Shown: positions 13,681 through 18,334 of the stretch, one piece after another | Layout of the letters: the number at the start of each line of letters is the position of its first letter | How positions within the stretch are numbered: the stretch's first letter is position 1 | The notes under the pieces: generated by a model | Seen by the model: only the letters and a program-made list of their open reading frames with translations | Database searches by the model: none | What the model was told of the DNA's origin: nothing | Source: Sphingomonadales bacterium | GTDB taxonomy: Bacteria > Pseudomonadota > Alphaproteobacteria > Sphingomonadales > Sphingomonadaceae | Reading direction: 5' to 3' | DNA length: 18,334 bases | NCBI GenBank assembly: GCA_027489295.1 | Contig: JAIYAA010000237.1 | Coordinates: 1-18,334, forward strand | Position numbers and translations under genes: made by a program

Positions 13681-15038
13681 TAGAGCACCGATGGGCGGTC
13701 AGCCGCTTCCATCTTGGTGCGTTCGATTTCCGCCTCGATGTCCAGCGCTGGCGAGACGGCTTCACCATCGCGAAGGGCGTAAAGCAGGGTCTCGTGCGTG
13801 ATCGCACCAGCCTGCCACATGCCCATCATCGCGGTCATTTCCTGCGGCGTCATCTGCTGCGGCAGGAAGTCGGTGTTCAGGCTGTAGGTCAGGTCCGCAT
13901 TTGCGGGATCGGCCCATAGCGCAAACTGGCGCAGCACGTTTTCCAGCTTGCGCGAGAGCGTGCGTGTGAAGCCGGCGAGCGTCGCGTTCTCTGCTGCACG
14001 ACGGAGCATCTGCGTTTCTGCTGCCTCGGGTGCGGGCTTTTCCGGTGCGAGGATCGAGTGGCCAATCGTGCTCAGCTCGTCCTTGATGTTCTTGAGCTTG
14101 TTCTCGATGACCGACGCGCCCTGGCCCTTGAACTCCAGGTACTCCGCGACGGTATCGGGTTCCGGGAAGATCCATGCCGCGCCGGGTGCAACGTTGAGCT
14201 TGATAGGGATCTCTTTGCCCGCGTCGTCGGTCTGGGGCTTGAGGCCGCGGACAACGGGGATCGGCGCAGACAGGAAGTACAGAACGCTCGTGAGCAAGCC
14301 TTCCACGCGGTAGTGCTGGAGGTTCAGGTCCACCGAGTGCTGGAGGATTGATGGGGTAGGGGTCAGCTTGTCGGACGTGCTGACCAGCACGAATGGGATC
14401 TCGGCAAGCGGAGCGCCGTTGCGGGTTGGCGTCGTAACCGGGCCTGGGGCAAAGCCGCCATCAGTGCGCGTCCATAGGCGAACCTGATAGACGCCATCGT
14501 TGAGCATGAGTTCGCGGACGGTCGCACCGTCATTTTCGAGCAGGCGCACGCGAACAATCTGGCGGCTGTTGCGAACCAGGCCGGGAGTGACTTCCAGGAT
14601 TGTCTCGCCGGAATAGCCCGCAATGCGAGGACGATAGCCCTTCTCGATTTCGTTGGCCGCGCTCAAGCCGGTGAAATTGGTGATCATGGTTTCGCGGACG
14701 ACCCATTCCGCCAGATCGTCCAGGCTTTCGCCGCTGGGGGTAATCAGCTGCGTGAGGGTCTGCACGCGGGTGCTGGTACTGTTCAGCTGCGCACGCTTGC
14801 GGAAGATCAGACCGGAAAGGCCCTGCGCGATCTTGCTCGCGGCGGGCAGAAAGCCGGTGCGCTCCAGATGGGCGCGATACTCGGCGTCGGTGTCTTCGGG
14901 GTTCGCGGCGGGAAGGTAGACCTTGCCCTGCGCTTTGACGGCTTCTTCGCCATCCAGGAAGTCTCGGTTCTTTGCCCAGCGGGAATATGCGGCGCGAATA
15001 GCTGGGGTAGGCTCGTTGATGTTGATTTCGATAGGCAC
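13680..15038 (-). CDS. Portal protein, DUF4055 type (452 aa)
   Basis: Forms the dodecameric ring through which DNA enters the head. It lies between terminase and MuF, and the sequence follows the DUF4055 portal pattern: W....DFLDGEEAVKAQGKVYLP near the N-terminus, YRAHLERTGFLPAASKIAQGLSGLIFRK at about 55-85, then HYRVEGLLTSVLYFLSAPIPVVRGL. It ends in a long helical region (ENKLKNIKDELSTIGHSIL...AAETQMLRRAAENATLAGFTRTLSRKLENVLRQFALW). Its length is normal for the family. The start is GTG at 15038 with AGAGGA 5 nt upstream. A 9-bp inverted repeat in the leader contains that ribosome site, so translation may be held back. Confidence 0.88.
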   Translation of the reverse strand: MPIEININEPTPAIRAAYSRWAKNRDFLDGEEAVKAQGKVYLPAANPEDTDAEYRAHLERTGFLPAASKIAQGLSGLIFRKRAQLNSTSTRVQTLTQLITPSGESLDDLAEWVVRETMITNFTGLSAANEIEKGYRPRIAGYSGETILEVTPGLVRNSRQIVRVRLLENDGATVRELMLNDGVYQVRLWTRTDGGFAPGPVTTPTRNGAPLAEIPFVLVSTSDKLTPTPSILQHSVDLNLQHYRVEGLLTSVLYFLSAPIPVVRGLKPQTDDAGKEIPIKLNVAPGAAWIFPEPDTVAEYLEFKGQGASVIENKLKNIKDELSTIGHSILAPEKPAPEAAETQMLRRAAENATLAGFTRTLSRKLENVLRQFALWADPANADLTYSLNTDFLPQQMTPQEMTAMMGMWQAGAITHETLLYALRDGEAVSPALDIEAEIERTKMEAADRPSVL

Positions 15039-15043
15039 TGTAT

Positions 15044-15095
15044 CCTCTTGCCAATGGCACTCAGGGGCGCGTCACGGACGCCAGGAGGCAAGAGG
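15044..15095 (-). promoter_or_regulatory. 9-bp inverted repeat in the portal leader masking the ribosome site
   Basis: CCTCTTGCC at 15044-15052 is the exact complement of GGCAAGAGG at 15087-15095. On the minus strand the 3' arm is GGCAAGAGG, containing the portal Shine-Dalgarno. Here both arms lie downstream of the TAAATA motif, so RNA started at the motif would also carry the mask. With the GTG start this may keep portal output low. Confidence 0.5.
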
Positions 15096-15116
15096 GCACG
15101 GCCTTCTAGCCGCAGG

Positions 15117-15125
15117 TATTTACCG
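15117..15125 (-). promoter_or_regulatory. Late-gene motif CGGTAAATA before the portal gene
   Basis: Minus-strand CGGTAAATACC, 78 nt before the portal GTG. It shares CGGTAAATACC with the tape measure site. It lies between the portal gene and the divergent gene at 15215. The promoter role is inferred. Confidence 0.5.
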
Positions 15126-15143
15126 GGGCGCAGCGGTCGGGGC

Positions 15144-15171
15144 TTGCTGCTCCGCACAGGGACGATACAGT
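15144..15171 (+). promoter_or_regulatory. Possible sigma70-like promoter for the acidic moron gene
   Basis: TTGCTG at 15144-15149 and TACAGT at 15166-15171 are separated by 16 nt and lie 43 nt before the ATG at 15215. Both hexamers match the consensus only partly. Weak call made because the gene needs its own promoter. Confidence 0.25.
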
Positions 15172-15214
15172 TGCGTCCGGCGGTGTTCGCCAACAACAAG
15201 CTGAGGGGTGGAGC

Positions 15215-15514
15215 ATGATCGTTGAAATCACGGAGTTCTTCGGGGACGACGAGGAGAAGAACACGTTCGACGGTCTCCTTCTCACGCATGACAGCGAGAT
15301 TGAAGTCCGGTTCGATTTGGAAGATGTAACTTATTCCTATCGGGGCGCTCCGGTGCGGGAAGGTCAATGGCTTCTGAGGTGCTCCGAGAACGGTTGTCGC
15401 GCATCATTGAGTGAGAGCCCGATGAACCCTGGCTCCTACGAAGGAACCTTCTTCTTCAAAGCGCCGAATGGCCACTACGAGGCGATGTGGCAGATTGATC
15501 CCGTCGAAGATTGA
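15215..15514 (+). CDS. Small, strongly acidic moron protein (99 aa)
   Basis: No family recognised. About 21 Asp/Glu against 7 Lys/Arg make it very acidic, with acidic runs at both ends (EFFGDDEEKN; DPVED). The centre appears beta-rich (SEIEVRFDLEDVTYSYRG, then GSYEGTFFFKAPNGHYEAMWQ). There are two cysteines close together (RCSENGC). No signal peptide or membrane segment is seen. GGGGTGGAGC precedes the ATG at a normal distance. The gene is on the plus strand between portal and terminase, with its stop 8 nt from the terminase stop. Size and charge would suit a DNA-mimic or inhibitor protein, but nothing in the sequence proves this. Confidence 0.65.
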   Translation: MIVEITEFFGDDEEKNTFDGLLLTHDSEIEVRFDLEDVTYSYRGAPVREGQWLLRCSENGCRASLSESPMNPGSYEGTFFFKAPNGHYEAMWQIDPVED

Positions 15515-15522
15515 TCGTTGGC

Positions 15523-16938
15523 TTAGCGGAGCCGCACTGTCTTGATGGGTGTGTAGCCAGGTATTCGCTTTTGTTCGTGCGCGAGGTCGAGCAGTTCGGT
15601 GATACCCCATACAACTGCGTCCATGCGGTCTGGGGATTTGCGACGACTGGCGGGGCTACCAAAGTCGCACATCTGCTGCTCTAGCTCTTTGTGCGTGCCT
15701 ACATGGTGGACGACGCCGCGCTCGTATTGAGCGGATACCGGCTCCGCACGGGATGCCTTGCCGCCAGTGGTCGCATTGGCCGAGACGAATTTGAGGGGTG
15801 CAGCCGGGAAGTGCTTTCTCAAGGTCGCATCGAGCCACAAGCCGCCCTGGTTCTTCTCCATGATGATGCGGCTTGCACCCCAGGCGCGGAACGCCTCCTC
15901 GATGGTCTTGCAGGCGGCGTCTGGCGTGTAGCGGTCGCTTAGATCGTCCAGCACGTAGACATGGCCATCCGGCGCAATGCCCTGGACGGTGATGCCCGTG
16001 AGGTCGCTCTTTGGATCGGCTGTAACAGCTGGATCGCAGGCGATGGTAACGCGCTGGAGGTTGATGTCCTGCTCGCGCAGCATGGCGAGCGTGCTGGCTG
16101 CGTCTCGCACTTCCTTCGGCTTGGGAATGCGATGGTCCCTGAACATGGACTCGGTGAAGAGCGCATTGTTGTTCTCGTCCGACCATTCACCTTCCAGGTA
16201 ACGACGACGGCTAGCAGCGTTACCAGCTTCAAGGATGCGCATGGCGTCCTCGGCCAGGTTCTCCATGTTGGCCAAAGTATTCAACTTGGCCATAACCCAC
16301 TCATCCGCATACGGCATTGCATCGCCGTCGTCGGGGTTCACCTTCTGGACAAACGCCTTGTATTCCCAATCGCTGTAAAAGCGCGGGTTGCAGTCGAAGA
16401 ACATCTTGTTCTTGAGGTCTTTGCCATCAACGGTTTTGGCACGAGCACGCAAACGCGACATGAGCGTCGAGACGTGGTTGTAGGTAAAGCCCGGCTCATT
16501 GCATTCGTTGATCCAGACGGTGTTGAACTCGTCACCAAGCACTTTTGTGATGCGGTTCTCGTCCAGGCCGTTGAAGAACAGCACGGAACCGTTGGGCAGT
16601 GTGCAGGACAAGTCGCTTAGGCTGAAACCGCCAGCTGTCTCGATCTCCTGTTCCAGTCCGGGAAATGCCTTGTCCAGAACCTCTCGAAGCGTCTTCTCGA
16701 AAAGGGTCTGGTCGCACGAGGCGCGGGTCAATCGAAAGATCGCATGACGACTGTTTGGTGCGCGTAGTGCCCGCAAGAGCACCAGGAACATGATAAAGAA
16801 CGATTTGCCCGATCCAGACGGCCCATAAAACAAGTGGAACTTGTGGGCCGCACTCGTGGCTAGAGCCATCGCGGCCTTCTGGTCGGAATTGAGCTTGAGT
16901 TGTGGAGTGATGCCCTGCGGCTGCTTCTGTGGCTGCAT
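15523..16938 (-). CDS. terL: Terminase large subunit (471 aa)
   Basis: ATPase-nuclease motor that packages DNA through the portal. Walker A is GPSGSGKS at residues 39-46. The Walker B-type strand is VWINECNE at about 141-148, and a coupling motif FDCNP is at 181-185. The C-terminal RNase H-like nuclease shows the expected acids: ACDPAVTADPKSDLTG (D302), IIMEKNQGG (E361) and SPDRMDAVVW (D440), with the usual Terminase_6C look. Full length, all key residues present. The ATG at 16938 has only AGTAGG next to it, too close for a standard ribosome site, and TAAGTA ends 4 nt before it. The portal comes next, beyond a plus-strand gene. No small subunit gene is visible upstream. Confidence 0.95.
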   Translation of the reverse strand: MQPQKQPQGITPQLKLNSDQKAAMALATSAAHKFHLFYGPSGSGKSFFIMFLVLLRALRAPNSRHAIFRLTRASCDQTLFEKTLREVLDKAFPGLEQEIETAGGFSLSDLSCTLPNGSVLFFNGLDENRITKVLGDEFNTVWINECNEPGFTYNHVSTLMSRLRARAKTVDGKDLKNKMFFDCNPRFYSDWEYKAFVQKVNPDDGDAMPYADEWVMAKLNTLANMENLAEDAMRILEAGNAASRRRYLEGEWSDENNNALFTESMFRDHRIPKPKEVRDAASTLAMLREQDINLQRVTIACDPAVTADPKSDLTGITVQGIAPDGHVYVLDDLSDRYTPDAACKTIEEAFRAWGASRIIMEKNQGGLWLDATLRKHFPAAPLKFVSANATTGGKASRAEPVSAQYERGVVHHVGTHKELEQQMCDFGSPASRRKSPDRMDAVVWGITELLDLAHEQKRIPGYTPIKTVRLR

Positions 16939-16942
16939 CGCC

Positions 16943-16950
16943 TACTTAGC
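16943..16950 (-). promoter_or_regulatory. Late-gene motif GCTAAGTA before terL
   Basis: Minus-strand GCTAAGTA ending 4 nt before the terminase ATG. It shares TCTGCTAAGTAGG with the hub gene site, more than 15 kb away. G-variant of the TAAATA motif. The promoter role is inferred. Confidence 0.45.
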
Positions 16951-16968
16951 AGAACGAGCAATCTTCGG

Positions 16969-16995
16969 CTGACAGCTAAATCAACTGGCTATACT
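16969..16995 (+). promoter_or_regulatory. Candidate sigma70-like promoter for the exported moron
   Basis: CTGACA at 16969-16974 and TATACT at 16990-16995 with a 15-nt spacer, 25 nt before the ATG at 17021. The -10 is close to consensus and the spacer is short. It would fire away from the terminase gene. Confidence 0.4.
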
Positions 16996-17020
16996 GCACA
17001 CACTTTCACAGGAGGAAAGA

Positions 17021-17530
17021 ATGAAGTCATTGTTGATTGCTGCTCTACTTGTTGCCACTCCAGTCGCTGCCCAGGAAAGCAAGCCTATCTGGCGAGACCT
17101 CACGGCGAACATGACCGAAGAAGCGGTCAAGGAACGCTTGGGTGTGGTCTGGAAAGGACACGACACGGTATTCGAGAAGTACGGCCACAAGGCGTGCTAC
17201 CGGATGCCCAACAATGTGTGGTGCGGAGCACTGACATTCGAGGGACCGGGCAAAACGATCAACCGGATTGAAATCCAGCCACGGAACTATGAGGGTGATG
17301 CATCGGCAGATGGTGTCGAGACTGCGCTGATGAACAAGTACGGTTCGCCAATGTCCAGGGACACCCGCGAGGAGCGCAATGGCGTTCCCGGCATCAACGT
17401 TGGACATGAAAGTCGCACGGTGATGCAGTGGCGTGCTAATGGCGTGACGATCCGCTTTGACCGCCAGACAGATGGACCGATTTGGAAGCTGGCCTACATG
17501 GTGGACCCGGTTGGCGATCTGGGATTGTGA
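17021..17530 (+). CDS. Exported moron protein with signal peptide (169 aa)
   Basis: Function unknown. The N-terminus (MKSLLIAALLVATPVAAQES) is a clear Sec signal peptide, probably cleaved after AAQ or just before it, leaving about 150 periplasmic residues. The mature part contains two cysteines (KACYRMPNNVWCGAL) spaced for a disulfide, then a mixed alpha/beta region (ESRTVMQWRANGVTIRFDRQTDGPIWKLAYMVDP). There is an excellent ribosome site, AGGAGGAAAG, just before the ATG. The gene is on the plus strand between terminase and recombinase, divergent from the late genes. Exported phage cargo of this size often alters the host envelope or blocks superinfection; that role is inferred only. Confidence 0.8.
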   Translation: MKSLLIAALLVATPVAAQESKPIWRDLTANMTEEAVKERLGVVWKGHDTVFEKYGHKACYRMPNNVWCGALTFEGPGKTINRIEIQPRNYEGDASADGVETALMNKYGSPMSRDTREERNGVPGINVGHESRTVMQWRANGVTIRFDRQTDGPIWKLAYMVDPVGDLGL

Positions 17531-17650
17531 GCTTTTTGGGAAGAGTGACAAAAAATCCAGTGGGTGCATTCACTTTTGGAAATGGTTGAAAATACCATGG
17601 TGGCTACACCCGCCGGTCCCTGCATAGGTGCGTATATACACCCCCTGCGA
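17531..17650. other. Gap between exported moron and recombinase
   Basis: 120 bases without a gene, lying between two convergent stops. They contain the palindrome GTATATAC (17632-17639) inside a larger imperfect repeat GGTG...CACC, and a plus-strand copy of ATAGGTGCGTA (17624-17634) that also occurs downstream of the TAAATA motif at the chaperone leader. No clear terminator is seen. A recombination site for the neighbouring recombinase is possible. Confidence 0.35.
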
Positions 17651-18328
17651 TCAGTTCTCGGTTGACTTCACCAGGATGTTTCGCACCGACGTGGCGTGCC
17701 ACTCTCCTCCGCGTGCGCTGCGGATTCCGCGCTCATTGAGGGCCTTCGCGAGTGCGGAGTAGCCCTGGATGCCCTGCTGCTGGAGTTGTGTCAGGATGAG
17801 CATCGTAGGGGCGTTACGAGCTATCCTCGCTGCACGGTTGCTCTCGGCTGCGAGGGTGCGTGCTTGTGCGATGTTCGTCCGGTTGCCCAGCTGCCGACCG
17901 TTGGCCTTGGCGGCTTGCAGTGCGGCCTTGGTGCGCTGGCTAATGAGTGCGCGTTCCTTCTCGGCTACGGCTGCATAGATGTGGAGCATAAAGGGATCAA
18001 CGTCCGGTCCTAGCTCGGCCACGATGAAGGGCACCCGTTGTGCCATGAGCCCGCTTATGAAGTGAACGTCGCGGCTAAGCCGATCCAGCTTTGCAACAAT
18101 GACTGCCGCTTTGTGTCGCCGGGCTATCCGCAATGCACTGGCGAGGACTGGTCGGCGGTCTAGTGCGTTGCTGCCCTTGCCGGTCTCTACCTCCTCGTGC
18201 CACTCTAGTATCGTTATGCCATGTTGCTCTGCATACTGGCGGATGGCTTGGCGTTGTGCCTCTAGTCCTAGTCCGCTGCGGCCTTGTTGTGCAGTGGATA
18301 CGCGGGTGTAAGCGATTGCGTGTTGCAT
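17651..18328 (-). CDS. Serine recombinase, resolvase/invertase type (225 aa)
   Basis: Cuts and rejoins DNA through a serine nucleophile. The N-terminal catalytic domain (about 1-140) has AYTRVST with R9 and S11, and AKLDRLSRD with D82, R83 and R86, all the expected active-site positions. [26 protein letters not shown] forms the long E-helix. The C-terminal part (about 165-225, [44 protein letters not shown]) is a short helix-turn-helix DNA-binding region. At 225 residues it is near resolvase/invertase size and lacks the large zinc-ribbon and coiled-coil domains of phage serine integrases. It could resolve, invert or integrate DNA; the partner site is not identified. Start ATG 18328 is near the window edge, so its promoter is not visible. 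Confidence 0.9.
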   Translation of the reverse strand: MQHAIAYTRVSTAQQGRSGLGLEAQRQAIRQYAEQHGITILEWHEEVETGKGSNALDRRPVLASALRIARRHKAAVIVAKLDRLSRDVHFISGLMAQRVPFIVAELGPDVDPFMLHIYAAVAEKERALISQRTKAALQAAKANGRQLGNRTNIAQARTLAAESNRAARIARNAPTMLILTQLQQQGIQGYSALAKALNERGIRSARGGEWHATSVRNILVKSTEN

Positions 18329-18334
18329 GTTGTA

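Noticed and set aside
1..18334. CRISPR arrays, tRNA or rRNA genes, insertion sequence ends
   Set aside because: No regularly spaced repeats, cloverleaf-like sequences, ribosomal RNA stretches or transposase genes with terminal repeats were seen in a by-eye reading; a covariance-model scan was not possible.

Overview
The window is the structural (late) half of a tailed phage or prophage with a siphovirus-type virion: long non-contractile tail, HK97-fold capsid and a headful-type large terminase. It has no tRNA, rRNA, CRISPR array or recognisable insertion sequence. Late genes are about 60% GC by sampled counts. They resemble siphophage modules common in alphaproteobacteria, and one cargo gene (1505-1708) belongs to a small-protein family I associate with Sphingomonadales. 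The likely host is therefore a sphingomonad-like alphaproteobacterium; this is an inference.

All virion genes lie on the minus strand and read right to left: terminase large subunit (15523-16938), DUF4055-type portal (13680-15038), MuF head-morphogenesis protein (12610-13680), scaffold (11434-12069), major capsid protein (10281-11288), head-tail connector, head closure, gp10-like tail completion and tail terminator (8721-10193, mostly overlapping), tail tube (7714-8646), tail assembly chaperones G and GT joined by a -1 frameshift (6789-7594), a 1291-residue tape measure (2862-6737), two distal tail proteins (1716-2842) and a tail hub/fibre protein cut by the window edge (1-1250). A small serine recombinase (17651-18328) is at the right end. 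No small terminase, lysis, replication or repressor gene is visible.

Four plus-strand genes interrupt the late cluster: 1505-1708, 12142-12621, 15215-15514 and 17021-17530. Three abut or overlap the 3' end of the late gene they face. They look like morons: a small sphingomonad-type protein, a membrane-anchored coiled-coil protein, a very acidic 99-residue protein and an exported protein.

The main unexplained signal is regulatory. Ten late genes, those not translationally overlapped by an upstream late gene, each carry a short minus-strand motif upstream: TAAATA at eight sites and TAAGTA at two. It resembles the T4-type late promoter core TATAAATA. At several of these genes an inverted repeat brackets the motif so that the downstream arm contains the Shine-Dalgarno sequence and the upstream arm precedes the motif. 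Read-through RNA could then fold the ribosome site away, while RNA started at the motif could not. UUCG-capped hairpins follow the capsid and tail tube genes. Together these suggest a cluster split into many single-gene or few-gene units, each with its own start signal, rather than one long operon. This is a hypothesis from sequence alone.
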